A model generated the notes under the pieces. That model was not told where the DNA came from. It was given only the letters and a program-made list of their open reading frames with translations, and ran no database searches. A stretch of DNA of 39,522 nucleotides from Myxococcales bacterium (lineage in GTDB: Bacteria > Myxococcota_A > Polyangia > Polyangiales > Polyangiaceae), in assembly GCA_013297655.1 (NCBI GenBank), contig JAAFHV010000060.1, forward strand, positions 1 through 39,522, in the 5' to 3' direction. Numbering within the stretch: the first letter of the stretch is position 1; each line of letters starts with the position of its first letter. Shown here piece after piece: positions 7,462-15,807 of this stretch. The translations under genes and the position numbers were made by a program.

Positions 7462-8363
7462 GGTCCATCGTCTCCCGCGTTTTCCCGGTCCAGCGCCACG
7501 TCGTGCTCGTTCACGGAGGGGCAGGGCTCGTCCCCGAGGCCTCGCGCGAGGCGCACGCACGCGGTTGCCTCGCCGCCGCGCGCGCCGGAAATCTCGTGCT
7601 CACGCGCGGCGGGAGCGCCCTCGACGCGGCGTGCGAAGCGGTGCGTGTGCTCGAGGACGATCCCTCGTTCAACGCCGGCCACGGAGCCTGCCTCGACGAG
7701 ACCGGACACCTCGCCCTCGACGCGGCGGTGATGGACGGCGCGAGCCTCGCCGCCGGCGCGGTCGCCTGCCTCCCCGCGTTCGCGAACCCCGTGCAAATTG
7801 CACGTAAGCTCCTCGACGTCGGCGGCCCGGTGCTGCTCGCGGGAGAAGGCGCGGAGCTCTTCGCGAAGACACACGGCTTCGTTCGCGCCGACGAAGCCGC
7901 GATGATCACGACGGTTGCGCGCGAGCGTCTCGCCGAGGCCAAGGCGACCGGAGAGAGCGCGGGGTTCGCCGGCGGAACGGTGGGCGCCGTCGCGCGCGAC
8001 ACGAGCGGGCACGTCGCCGCCGCGACGAGCACGGGGGGCAAGACGAACAAGGCCAAGGGCCGCATCGGGGACAGCCCGCTCGTCGGCGCCGGCACGTACG
8101 CGGACGACGACGAGGGCGCCGCCTCCGGTACCGGCGACGGCGAAGCGTTCATCCGTCTCATGCTCGCGCGCCACGCGACGCTCGGCCTCGCGCGCGGCGA
8201 AGACGAGGCCGCGAAGCTCACGATCGCGCACCTCGGGGACCGACTCCGCGCGCTCGGGGGCGTCATCCTCGTCTCCAAAGAGGGCCGCGCGAGCTTCGCC
8301 CGCAACACCGTCACGATGGGCTACGCGGTCGTGGGAGACAGCCTAGAAGAGTCCGGGATCTAA
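7458..8363 (+). CDS. isoaspartyl peptidase/L-asparaginase, plant type (Ntn hydrolase)
   Basis: 301 residues, normal for the EcAIII/IaaA family. The enzyme hydrolyses beta-aspartyl dipeptides and asparagine after self-cleavage into two subunits. The opening VVLVHGGAG (15-23), the segment FNAGHGACLDETGHLALDAA (71-90) and the cleavage site GGTVGAVARD are all present. Thr174 is the predicted nucleophile and new N-terminus of the beta subunit. ATSTGG (189-194), GRIGDSPLVGAGTYAD (201-216) and SGTGDGE (223-229) form the rest of the active site. The start ATG (7458-7460) overlaps the stop of the upstream membrane protein. A second isoaspartyl-type peptidase appears at the left edge of the window. Confidence 0.93.
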   Translation: MRSIVSRVFPVQRHVVLVHGGAGLVPEASREAHARGCLAAARAGNLVLTRGGSALDAACEAVRVLEDDPSFNAGHGACLDETGHLALDAAVMDGASLAAGAVACLPAFANPVQIARKLLDVGGPVLLAGEGAELFAKTHGFVRADEAAMITTVARERLAEAKATGESAGFAGGTVGAVARDTSGHVAAATSTGGKTNKAKGRIGDSPLVGAGTYADDDEGAASGTGDGEAFIRLMLARHATLGLARGEDEAAKLTIAHLGDRLRALGGVILVSKEGRASFARNTVTMGYAVVGDSLEESGI

Positions 8364-8488
8364 CCCCGCGAGGGCCGGTCCGGCTCGGCACGCGCGCACG
8401 AACCTGCGAAAATCTCGCCCAAATTCCACAAAACGAAGCGGGCGCGCTACCCGAGGGTGCGCACCCGACGTTCACTCACGAGACCGGC

Positions 8489-8647
8489 TCAGGCTTCGGC
8501 TTTGGCCGGCGCGTCCGAGACCTTGCGGTCGATCGCGTCCTGGAGGCCGCAACGGACGCGGGCGGCGCGCTTGATGCGCTTCTTCTTGAGGGGGGTGGCG
8601 AGCCACTCGTGACGCTTGCGGACACCCCAGATTGCGCGATTTGCCAT
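8489..8647 (-). CDS. small basic protein of 52 residues
   Basis: A short frame from ATG (8645-8647) to TGA (8489-8491) encodes MANRAIWGVRKRHEWL, a very basic centre TPLKKKRIKRAARVR, and a tail ending in SDAPAKAEA. Length, MAN- start, Lys/Arg density and Ala-rich acidic tail resemble small ribosomal or nucleic-acid-binding proteins, but I cannot match it to a named family. The upstream region reads ACGAGAAAAGTC before the ATG, a weak ribosome binding site. It lies between the convergent asparaginase gene and the guaA-lipoprotein pair. Codon choice (G/C third positions) is like that of neighbouring real genes. Confidence 0.6.
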   Translation of the reverse strand: MANRAIWGVRKRHEWLATPLKKKRIKRAARVRCGLQDAIDRKVSDAPAKAEA

Positions 8648-8745
8648 GACTTTTCTCGTACTCCCAATGCGACGCGAACGAAAGAACTGTCCGCTAAAGC
8701 TCGCGGCACCGTAGCCGCGTCGTGTTTCAAGTCAAGAAGGAACGA

Positions 8746-9045
8746 TCAATCCGGTACTTGCACCATCGTCACGTCCACCAGCACGGGGGCCGACTCGGCC
8801 TCGATGCGGCGGTCGAACGGGAGGTACCCCGGGGCGATGACGGTGACGTGATGCACCCCGCGCGGGAGCGCGACGCCACGGCTGCGCACGACCGCGAGGC
8901 TACCGACCGGAATGTCGTCCACCGTGACGCTCCCTGCCTCGGGGCCGCCGCGGAGGCGCAGGCTGACGGTGGCGCTCGTGGCGGCGGGGGCACATGCGAG
9001 CACGCTCGAGCCGAACGCGAGCGCGACGAAACCGAGGAGACGCAT
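8746..9045 (-). CDS. small PEGA-like lipoprotein
   Basis: 99 residues from ATG 9043-9045. It has a lipoprotein signal with lipobox VLAC (Cys18) followed by APAATSA. The mature domain contains GSVTVDDIPVGSLAVV, VALPRGVHHVTVIAPGYLPF and VLVDVTMV. This is the pattern of a PEGA domain, an extracytoplasmic beta-rich repeat where a short sequence introduces the G-x-H-x-V-x-V strand and a G-Y/F-x-P-F turn. A second start two codons upstream (GTG at 9051) is possible. It begins 11 bases after the guaA stop on the same strand, so it is likely co-transcribed with guaA although the functions are unrelated. The role is unknown, probably structural in the envelope. Confidence 0.75.
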   Translation of the reverse strand: MRLLGFVALAFGSSVLACAPAATSATVSLRLRGGPEAGSVTVDDIPVGSLAVVRSRGVALPRGVHHVTVIAPGYLPFDRRIEAESAPVLVDVTMVQVPD

Positions 9046-9056
9046 GCGCACGAACC

Positions 9057-10604
9057 TTACTCCCACTCGATCGTCGCGGGGGGCTTCGACGACACGTCGT
9101 AGACGACCCGGTTGATCCCGCGCACCTCGTTGATGATGCGCGACGACAGGGTACGAAGGAGCGAATACGGGAGCTCCGCCCATTCCGCCGTCATCCCGTC
9201 CGTCGAGGTCACCGCGCGGATGGCGCACGTCTCTTCGTAGCTGCGGAAGTCGCCCATGACGCCGACCGATCGCACCGGCAGCAGCACGCAGAAGCTCTGC
9301 CAGATGACGCGCTCGAGGCCGGCCTTGCGGACCTCTTCGGTGACAATCGCATCGGCGGCGCGCAAGGTCTCGAGGCGCTCCTTGGTGACCTCCCCGAGCA
9401 CACGGATCGCGAGTCCGGGGCCAGGGAACGGCTGACGCTCGACGAGCTCCGGATCGAGCCCGAGCTCACGACCGGCCGCGCGGACCTCGTCCTTGAAGAG
9501 CTCGCGGAGCGGCTCGACGAGCTTGAGCTTCATGCGCTCCGGGAGGCCGCCCACGTTGTGGTGGCTCTTGATGACCGCGCTCGGCCCCTTGTGCGACACG
9601 CTCTCGATCACGTCGGGGTAGAGCGTGCCCTGCACCAAAAACTGTGCATCTTGCACCTTCTTGGCTTCTTCCTCGAACACCTCGACGAACACACGGCCGA
9701 TGATTTTTCGCTTTTGCTCGGGGTCGGTGATGCCGACGAGGGCCGACAAAAAGCGCTCGCTCGCGTCGACGGCGAAGAGCTTCAGCTTCGGTACGAGGCG
9801 GGCGAAGGTGCTCACCACCGTGTCGCGCTCGCCGCGGCGGAGGAGCCCGTTGTCGACCAGGATGCAGGTGAGACGATCGCCCATCGCGTGCTCGCAGATG
9901 ACCGCCGCGACCGACGAGTCGACGCCCCCGGAGAGCCCGCAGATCGCGTGCCCGTCGCCGACCTGCTCCTTGACCCGCGCGATGGCGGCGGCGGTGAACG
10001 ACGAGGTGCTCCACGTGCGCGGCAGCTTGGCGACGTCGAAGAGGAACGCCGAGAGCAAGTCGGTGCCGCGCTTCGTGTGCACCACCTCGGGGTGAAATTG
10101 CACGCCGTAGAGACGCCTTTCCGCGTTTCCAACGGCGGCGAAGGGGCTGTGCGGGCTCGTGCCGTAGGTCTCGAAGCCCTCCGGGAGCGCGACGATGCGG
10201 TCGCCGTGCGACATCCAGACCGCGAGCCCTTCGCCCTTCTCGAAAGGCTCGAGCGGACCTTGGTTCTTCGTGACCTCCACCACCGCGGCCCCGTACTCAC
10301 GGGCGTCCGATTTTTCGACGCGGCCACCGAGCACGTGCGCCATCCACTGGAGCCCGTAACAAATCCCGAGGACCGGAACCCCGAGATCGAACAGCTTGGT
10401 CGACACCTTGGGCGCATCTTCCTCGTACACGCTGCTCGGCCCGCCGGAGAGCACGATCGCGCCCGGCTGACGCGCCACGATCTCGTCCTCCGCGAGGGTG
10501 CACGGCTCGATCGTGCAGGGCGATCCGAGCTCTCGGACGCGACGCGCGATGAGCTGGGTGTACTGGGATCCGAAGTCGAGGACCAACACGCCGCCTTTGC
10601 TCAT
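9057..10604 (-). CDS. guaA: GMP synthase (glutamine-hydrolysing)
   Basis: 515 residues, full length. It converts XMP to GMP using ATP and glutamine, the last step of guanine nucleotide synthesis in the cytoplasm. The class I glutamine amidotransferase domain starts [21 protein letters not shown]. Its triad is Cys82 in VLGICYGLQ, with His171 and Glu173 in VQFHPEVVH. The ATP pyrophosphatase P-loop SGGVDSS lies at 225-231. The C-terminal dimerisation domain ends in the typical [10 protein letters not shown]. No oddities. It appears to lead a two-gene unit with the PEGA-like lipoprotein. The 237 bases upstream, shared with the divergent dut gene, hold no feature I can define. Confidence 0.98.
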   Translation of the reverse strand: MSKGGVLVLDFGSQYTQLIARRVRELGSPCTIEPCTLAEDEIVARQPGAIVLSGGPSSVYEEDAPKVSTKLFDLGVPVLGICYGLQWMAHVLGGRVEKSDAREYGAAVVEVTKNQGPLEPFEKGEGLAVWMSHGDRIVALPEGFETYGTSPHSPFAAVGNAERRLYGVQFHPEVVHTKRGTDLLSAFLFDVAKLPRTWSTSSFTAAAIARVKEQVGDGHAICGLSGGVDSSVAAVICEHAMGDRLTCILVDNGLLRRGERDTVVSTFARLVPKLKLFAVDASERFLSALVGITDPEQKRKIIGRVFVEVFEEEAKKVQDAQFLVQGTLYPDVIESVSHKGPSAVIKSHHNVGGLPERMKLKLVEPLRELFKDEVRAAGRELGLDPELVERQPFPGPGLAIRVLGEVTKERLETLRAADAIVTEEVRKAGLERVIWQSFCVLLPVRSVGVMGDFRSYEETCAIRAVTSTDGMTAEWAELPYSLLRTLSSRIINEVRGINRVVYDVSSKPPATIEWE

Positions 10605-10841
10605 GCGCGCGGCCTATCACGCCGAACCGCAGGCGCGAAGACCGGCCGCCCGTGTTTCCGGACCGTCACACGTTGTCTCCCACGATTGCCCGGAATTTAG
10701 GCCAATTTTGTCGCGTGTGGCGTTCGTGTGACATGCCCTCGCGATGCAGGTGACGCGTTCGCATGATCTCGCCCTCGCCCTCCATGTGGGCGACACGGGA
10801 AGGCCTCGTCGGGTCCTTCGGGTCGTGAAAGAGTGGCGGCG
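10605..10841. other. divergent intergenic region between guaA and dut
   Basis: 237 bases that must hold the promoters of guaA and dut. GGAATTTAGGCCAATTTTGT at about 10691-10710 is the only AT-rich patch and may carry the guaA promoter on the minus strand, but no convincing -35/-10 pair can be named. No small open frame or riboswitch-like structure is recognised. Confidence 0.5.
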
Positions 10842-11279
10842 ATGCGAGTCGAAATTCAGCGCCGTGGCACGATCGAGGTACCGCTCCCCGCGTACCAAAC
10901 CGAGGGCGCCGCCGGGATGGACCTTCACGCTGCGATCGCGGAGCCGGTCGAGCTTCGTCCCCTCGAGCGACGCTCGATCGCGACCGGCTTGTCGTTCGCG
11001 GTCCCGCCCGGGTTCGAGGCGCAAGTGCGTCCGCGCTCGGGGCTCGCCCGCGATCACGGCGTCACCGTGCTCAACGCGCCGGGCACGATCGACGCGGACT
11101 ACCGCGGCGAGGTGAGCGTGGTGCTCGTGAACCTGGGGTCCGAGCCGTTCGTCGTCGCGCCGCTCTCTCGCATCGCGCAGGTGGTCTTCGCTGCCGTCGC
11201 GCGCGCCGAATGGGTCCTCGTCGAGGAGCTCGGATCGACCGCGCGCGGGGAGGGGGGCTATGGCTCGACCGGCCGCTGA
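10842..11279 (+). CDS. dut: deoxyuridine 5'-triphosphate nucleotidohydrolase (dUTPase)
   Basis: 145 residues from the ATG at 10842, a normal length for the trimeric dUTPase. All five family motifs are visible: [10 protein letters not shown] (21-30), PRSGLA (64-69), [13 protein letters not shown] (79-91), SRIAQVVF (109-116) and the C-terminal loop [15 protein letters not shown] (131-145). The enzyme hydrolyses dUTP to dUMP and pyrophosphate, keeping uracil out of DNA and feeding dTMP synthesis. A GTG nine bases upstream (10833) is an alternative start. AAAGAG at 10828-10833 is eight bases before the ATG and favours it. It is divergent from guaA. Confidence 0.97.
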   Translation: MRVEIQRRGTIEVPLPAYQTEGAAGMDLHAAIAEPVELRPLERRSIATGLSFAVPPGFEAQVRPRSGLARDHGVTVLNAPGTIDADYRGEVSVVLVNLGSEPFVVAPLSRIAQVVFAAVARAEWVLVEELGSTARGEGGYGSTGR

Positions 11280-11435
11280 CGCTGCGCTTCCCGTGCGTCG
11301 GAAGCCGCAAAAAATGGCGCGCTCGAACGCGTCGGCGCGGGCGCTCGGGTCGCGGATCATCGTTCGCGGGCGCTCGAAAGCGAGTAAGCTCGGAGGCGGC
11401 AAGGTGATTTCCCGGACGGGGCGAGGGAGCGTGCG

Positions 11436-12827
11436 ATGACGGAGCCTGCGAGCGGCGAGACCGTGGAGAAAGAGCCGGAAGCGGCCCTCCCGAAGCCCAA
11501 CCACGAACACGAGCCGACCAGCGCCGCCACCTCCGCGGAGCCGGCCGCCACGACGAACGGCGACCCTCACCCGCGGGCCAACGCAGCGCCCGCGCCTGCG
11601 CCCGTAGACGAACCCGCTCCCCCCGATCCGGAAGACATCGAGGACAGCCCGCTCAGCCAGCGCCTCGGCAACGCCCCGACCGAGGCCAAGGTGGAGCTCG
11701 CGCCCGAAGCCGCCCGCACCCAGCTCGCGAAAAAACGCATCGGCGCAACCCTCAAGGGCTACCGCCTCACGAAGCTCCTCGGCGTCGGCACCGCGACCGC
11801 CACGTTCGAGGCCGTCAAGGGCGCGGGCGACGCGGGAGAGCGCGTCGTGGCGCGCATGCTGCTCGGCGACGTCGCGAAGAGCGAGCGCGCGAAGAGCCAT
11901 TTTTTGCGCGCGGGATACGCGGCGAGCCGGTTCTCGCACCCGCGCACCGTGCCGGTGAGCGCCGACGGGGTCGACGAAGAGGGCGCCACGTTCACCCTCC
12001 GCCCGTACCACGAGGCAGAGCCGGTCTCGCGCTTCGTCAAGACGAACGAACCCGACGAGCAACGTGTCTTGAAGGTGGCCGAGCAGCTCCTCGACATCCT
12101 CGAGATCGCGCACGCCCACGGCATCGTCCACGGCGCGATCACGCCCGAGAACGTGCTCCTCACGAGCCGCGGCTCGGCGCGGTTGGTCGACTTCTCCGTG
12201 CCGCCCGGCCTCGGCTCTCGCCGCGACGACGAGAGCCCGCTCCCTGCGCTCCGCCTCGGCCCATTCACCCCGCCGGAGCGATGCAAGAAGCCCGAAGAGT
12301 CGTCCGCCACCGAGCAGAGTGACATCTGGTCGGTCGGTGCGGTCATGTATTTTGCGCTCGCAGGCGTACCTCCTCGCGGCGGGGCGGCGAGCCTCGACGA
12401 GCTCGCGAGCGCGACCGCCAAGCCCATCCGCGACGTACGCAAAGAGGTGAGCGAGCCCATCGCGAGCGTCATCGATCACGCGCTCTCGGCCGACCCTTCG
12501 CTCCGCTACGACAGCGCCTACGCCATGCTCGGCGACGTGCGCCGCGTGCTCGCGGGGAGAAAGCCGAAGCTCGCGCAGTCCACAGGTCCCGTCCCGTCCG
12601 GCGTGCTCGCGGACAGCAGCGGCGGTCCTCCGTCGACGTTCCGGCCCCCTCCGTTTCGCACGTCGACGACCGGCCCGTCGTCGCAACGAGGCAAAGGTCC
12701 GTCGCAGTGGCGCGGCAACCTCACGCTCGTCGTCCTCATCGCCGCGCTCCTCGCCGCCGCGACCTACGTGATGCTGCGCGAAAAATCGGAAGAGGTCCCC
12801 GGCACGCCCGCGCCGTCTTCTTCCTGA
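11436..12827 (+). CDS. membrane-anchored Ser/Thr pseudokinase
   Basis: 463 residues. About 100 N-terminal residues are disordered and Pro/Ala/Glu-rich. A protein-kinase fold follows at about 108-375, then a Pro/Ser linker, and one transmembrane helix at 428-446 (LTLVVLIAALLAAATYV) near the C-terminus. Catalytic residues are lost: the VAIK lysine is Arg140 (VVARMLL), the HRD-K loop reads HGAITPEN (232-239) with no catalytic Asp, and DFG is DFS (252-254). The structural parts remain, e.g. SDIWSVGAVMY (295-305). It should therefore be inactive in phosphotransfer and act as a scaffold or signal-sensing pseudokinase. A ribosome site GAGGGAG precedes the ATG by 7 bases. It is converged upon by the protease gene; no partner is adjacent on its strand. 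Confidence 0.85.
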   Translation: MTEPASGETVEKEPEAALPKPNHEHEPTSAATSAEPAATTNGDPHPRANAAPAPAPVDEPAPPDPEDIEDSPLSQRLGNAPTEAKVELAPEAARTQLAKKRIGATLKGYRLTKLLGVGTATATFEAVKGAGDAGERVVARMLLGDVAKSERAKSHFLRAGYAASRFSHPRTVPVSADGVDEEGATFTLRPYHEAEPVSRFVKTNEPDEQRVLKVAEQLLDILEIAHAHGIVHGAITPENVLLTSRGSARLVDFSVPPGLGSRRDDESPLPALRLGPFTPPERCKKPEESSATEQSDIWSVGAVMYFALAGVPPRGGAASLDELASATAKPIRDVRKEVSEPIASVIDHALSADPSLRYDSAYAMLGDVRRVLAGRKPKLAQSTGPVPSGVLADSSGGPPSTFRPPPFRTSTTGPSSQRGKGPSQWRGNLTLVVLIAALLAAATYVMLREKSEEVPGTPAPSSS

Positions 12828-12877
12828 GCGATTCCGCACTCTTCCACGGCCCCCAGGTCCGCTGATCGCCCGCCGCA

Positions 12878-12895
12878 CGACGGCCATGGCCGTCG
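12878..12895. repeat. 18-bp perfect palindrome between convergent genes
   Basis: CGACGGCCATGGCCGTCG reads the same on both strands. It lies in the 81-base gap between the ends of the pseudokinase and protease genes, 14 bases after the protease stop in that gene's direction. There is no T-run on either side, so it is not a classical terminator. It may still form a hairpin at the end of both transcripts or be a protein-binding site. Confidence 0.6.
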
Positions 12896-12908
12896 CGCGC
12901 GTAGAGGC

Positions 12909-14333
12909 TCAGAACGGGAGGCCCACCATGATCCGGTGGGTCGAGAGCGGCACGTCGAGGACGTCGATTTGGTACGCGTACGAGGCCTCGAGTGGCAGGA
13001 TCACGAACGGGAACCGAACCCGCACTTGCGGCCCGAGGAGCACGCCGCCGCCCTTGTAGCTCTGGCTCCGCGAGGTGAGCCTCGGGGTGCACGCTCCCGC
13101 GACGCATCCCGCCGGATCGAGCGCGAGCAAGGGCTCCGTCTCGGAGCCGCGGTCGAGGTAAAAGAGAGGCCCCGCGGCGATGGTGATCGCCATCGTGTAC
13201 TTCGAGTACTCGAAGAACGTCGCGCGGTACCCCATCGCGAGCTCGAGGAACCCGCGCGCGCGGAAGAACGACGTGAGCTCCGAGACGCCGGAGGGCTTCG
13301 CCGCGAACGCGAGGCCGAGGTTCGAGACGAACGCGAAGTGCCCGCTCACGAGCGAGCCGCCCGCGTAGACACCGTAGTAATTGGCCGCTTTTTCTTGGTG
13401 CGTGACGAACCCGAACGACGGATCGTCGGCGTGAGGGAGGCCCGAGAAGACCGACTCGCGTCGACGGCCCGCCATGTACACCGCGTGGAGGATCGGGACC
13501 GCGAAGCCGATGCGGTCGGCGAGGACCTGCGAGGCCACGCCGATGACCCTGCCGTCGCACGCGAGGAGGGGGCCGCCGGAGTTGCCGGGCGCGATGAGGG
13601 CGTCGGTCTGGATATGGCCGGGGTTCACCGCGCTCACCACGCCCTGCGATACGCTGAACTTGAGCACCCCCTCGTAGCCGCGTTCGGCGAGGGTGCCGTA
13701 GGGGTGACCGATCACGGTGACGGGCCACCCCGCGAGCACGTGCTGGCGGGGGAGGAGCGGCTCTTCCGTCTGCTCGTGGGGCAGCTCGAGGAGCGCCAGG
13801 TCGTTGGCCGCGTCGATCGCGACGACCTCTCCTGGCATCGAGCTGCCGTCGGCGAGGATCACCTTCGCGTAGCGGCTGGTCTCCACCACGTGGAGCGCCG
13901 TGAGCACGTGCTTCTTGGAGTGGAACACGAAGCCGGCGCCGAGGCCGCCCTCGGGCCGCTCGACGACGACCACTTTCTTACGCGTTTCTCTATAGATACG
14001 CGCGGCAAACCCCGCCTCGCAGCGCGGCCCTTCAGATGGCGGGGCGACCGCGACTGCCGCCGTGTCGCTCTTTTCCGGAGGAGCAGGCGGCGCCCCCGCG
14101 TCGTCTGAGGCGGCGACCGCGACGGAGGGCGCGGGGAGCGGAGGGGCGACCGCAGAAGCGCTCGCGCTGGCCTTCGGCAGCGTCGGAGGAGGCAGCGGAG
14201 GCAGCGGCTCGGCCCACGCAGCGCCGCCGAGCGCGGTCCCCACGATCGCGAGCGCGCTCACCGCGAGCCGGACCTGCGCGACCCTTGGAAGCCCTTGCCG
14301 GACCACCCTGCGTCGCGCAGAGATCGCGTTCAT
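12909..14333 (-). CDS. secreted trypsin-like serine protease fused to a probable outer-membrane barrel
   Basis: 474 residues. The N-terminal signal peptide ends at about AAWA-EP (residue 41), followed by a Pro/Ala-rich linker to about 100. A trypsin-fold (S1C, HtrA-like) domain spans about 110-290, with the triad His148 (LTALHVV), Asp178 (DAANDLALLEL) and Ser252 (APGNSGGPLL). No PDZ domain follows. The remaining 170 residues have repeated alternating hydrophobic strands rich in Gly, Tyr and Phe (YYGVYAGGSLVSGHFAFVS, ELAMGYRATFFEY, VLLGPQVRVRF) and end in a terminal Phe (MVGLPF), as outer-membrane barrel proteins do. It overlaps the bamD stop by 4 bases. The predicted role is a surface- or periplasm-displayed protease; the barrel assignment is inference from pattern. 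Confidence 0.85.
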   Translation of the reverse strand: MNAISARRRVVRQGLPRVAQVRLAVSALAIVGTALGGAAWAEPLPPLPPPTLPKASASASAVAPPLPAPSVAVAASDDAGAPPAPPEKSDTAAVAVAPPSEGPRCEAGFAARIYRETRKKVVVVERPEGGLGAGFVFHSKKHVLTALHVVETSRYAKVILADGSSMPGEVVAIDAANDLALLELPHEQTEEPLLPRQHVLAGWPVTVIGHPYGTLAERGYEGVLKFSVSQGVVSAVNPGHIQTDALIAPGNSGGPLLACDGRVIGVASQVLADRIGFAVPILHAVYMAGRRRESVFSGLPHADDPSFGFVTHQEKAANYYGVYAGGSLVSGHFAFVSNLGLAFAAKPSGVSELTSFFRARGFLELAMGYRATFFEYSKYTMAITIAAGPLFYLDRGSETEPLLALDPAGCVAGACTPRLTSRSQSYKGGGVLLGPQVRVRFPFVILPLEASYAYQIDVLDVPLSTHRIMVGLPF

Positions 14334-15448
14334 TCGCGGGCGGCCCCGGACACGCTGCCGGACGTCGCACCGCCAAGGAACGCGAGGTAGTTCTTGGCCT
14401 GCACGACGAGCGGGCTGTCCGGGTAATCGCGCACGATGGCGTCGAAGGCCTCCCGCGCGTCGTCCGACTTTTTCATCTTGAGGTAGGTCTCGCCGAGGAG
14501 GAGGAGCGCCTCCGGCTCGAGGCCCGATCCCACGTGGCCGGGCGTGCGACGGAGCTTGGTCTTGACCGGATCGCCCGCGGCGCGCTGACGCGGGGGGCCG
14601 TCGAAGTTGCCGCCGCGGGACGTGCCGCCGCGCGCCTCGACCTCGCGCTCGCCACGGTCGCCTCGACCACGATCGCCGCGGCCGCTCGGGCGGCGCTCGC
14701 GAAGGCCGGTCTCGGGATCACGGTCGCGCTCGAGATCTTGGGCGACCTCGGACTCTTCGCCCTCGGCGCCGCCGAAGTTGCGGAGCGCGTACAAGATGCG
14801 CCCGGCGGCGGCCTCGAAGTTGCCGCGATTGAGATAAAACCGCGCGACGTAGAGCTCGTGACGGACGAGCCGCGCGGTGACGTCCGTGAGCAGCTCGCGG
14901 ACCTTCTCGGACTCTTTGGCGTCGGGGTAGTCGGCGACGAAGCCCTTGACCTCGCGGTACGCGTCCATCACCACGCCCTGATCGCGTTCGTCGGCGGAGG
15001 GGAGCAGCAGCGACTCGCTGATCTGCTTGTATTCCGCCTCCGCGATACGCGAGCGGGCGTACACGACCTCGGCCTGATCGCCGCGGTGATCGTGCACGAA
15101 CTGGCGATACTCGCGCACCGCTTCGGCGAACTTGTCTTGCTCGAAGTCGATGTCGGCGAGGCGGAGCTCGGCCAGCTTCGCGTAGCGCGAGTAGGAGTAC
15201 TTGCGACGCACCTCGCGGAGGAGGGCTTGCGCGTCGAGCCAGTTTTTGTCGTCGAACTCGACCATCGCCGCGTCGTACGAGCGCTTCGCGTCGGCCGAGT
15301 AGCTGAGCGGGTTCTTGGCCTCTTGCACCTCGCAGCCGACGAGGGCGCACGAGGCGAACGAGACCAACGCCGAGCCGAGCGCGAAGTGAGCCGCGCACGT
15401 GAGGCCGCGTGCGGACCTAGCCGATGGGTGCGCCCAGGTACGAGCCAT
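14330..15448 (-). CDS. bamD: outer membrane assembly lipoprotein BamD with a charged insertion
   Basis: 372 residues; typical BamD is about 245. A lipobox ALVGC gives lipidated Cys39 after a rather long N-terminus. TPR-like helices follow: YDAAMVEFDDKNWLDAQALL, ELRLADIDFEQDKFAEAV, a central VMDAYREVKGFVADYPDAKE, and ELYVARFYLNRGNFEAAAGR, the last being strongly BamD-like. BamD is the periplasmic lipoprotein of the BAM complex that folds outer-membrane barrels. Residues about 227-310 form an Arg/Asp/Glu/Gly-rich, probably disordered insertion (with GRGDRGRGDRGER) before the last TPR (LLLLGETYLKMKKSDDAREA). It is in an operon with a kinase and a small protein upstream, and the protease-barrel downstream (ATGA overlap). 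Confidence 0.88.
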   Translation of the reverse strand: MARTWAHPSARSARGLTCAAHFALGSALVSFASCALVGCEVQEAKNPLSYSADAKRSYDAAMVEFDDKNWLDAQALLREVRRKYSYSRYAKLAELRLADIDFEQDKFAEAVREYRQFVHDHRGDQAEVVYARSRIAEAEYKQISESLLLPSADERDQGVVMDAYREVKGFVADYPDAKESEKVRELLTDVTARLVRHELYVARFYLNRGNFEAAAGRILYALRNFGGAEGEESEVAQDLERDRDPETGLRERRPSGRGDRGRGDRGEREVEARGGTSRGGNFDGPPRQRAAGDPVKTKLRRTPGHVGSGLEPEALLLLGETYLKMKKSDDAREAFDAIVRDYPDSPLVVQAKNYLAFLGGATSGSVSGAARE

Positions 15449-15462
15449 AGGCCTCCACTACA

Positions 15463-15762
15463 CTACTTTTCCCCGCGCCACCGCACGATCTTGCGTGCGA
15501 GCGGGCTCGCGTCGCGGGTGGACTCCTTCACGACCTGGCGAACGAGGAGCCGAATCTTGTCGCCGAGGGCCGCGCTCTCGGGGCCCTCCGGGGCCTCGAG
15601 ACGCACGTGCACGACGAGGCTCGCGTCGACCTCGACGACCACCGCGTGGCTCGCGGTCGGGAGCTCGATTCGGCCGGTGTACGTGCACGGCACGGCGTCG
15701 TTCTCGCGTGGGCGCTCGAGCACCAGACGAAAGCCGGACTCCGGGAGGCCTCCTGTGATCAT
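15463..15762 (-). CDS. hypothetical small protein (99 residues)
   Basis: A short protein without signal peptide or membrane segment. It is beta-rich, with VPCTYTGRIELPTASHAVVVEV and ASLVVHVRLEAPEG, ending in a basic helix (IRLLVRQVVKES...LARKIVRWRGEK). No known family is recognised. AAAGAG lies six bases before ATG 15760-15762, which favours it over the adjacent GTG at 15765. It sits between the zinc-finger kinase (42 bases upstream) and bamD (14 bases downstream) on the same strand, so it belongs to that operon. Its cytoplasmic location and position suggest a role linked to the kinase, but there is no direct sign of this. Confidence 0.7.
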   Translation of the reverse strand: MITGGLPESGFRLVLERPRENDAVPCTYTGRIELPTASHAVVVEVDASLVVHVRLEAPEGPESAALGDKIRLLVRQVVKESTRDASPLARKIVRWRGEK

Positions 15763-15807
15763 CACGCGCTCTTTACCAAAGCCGCGCCGGTTCGCACCAC
15801 GCTCCCG

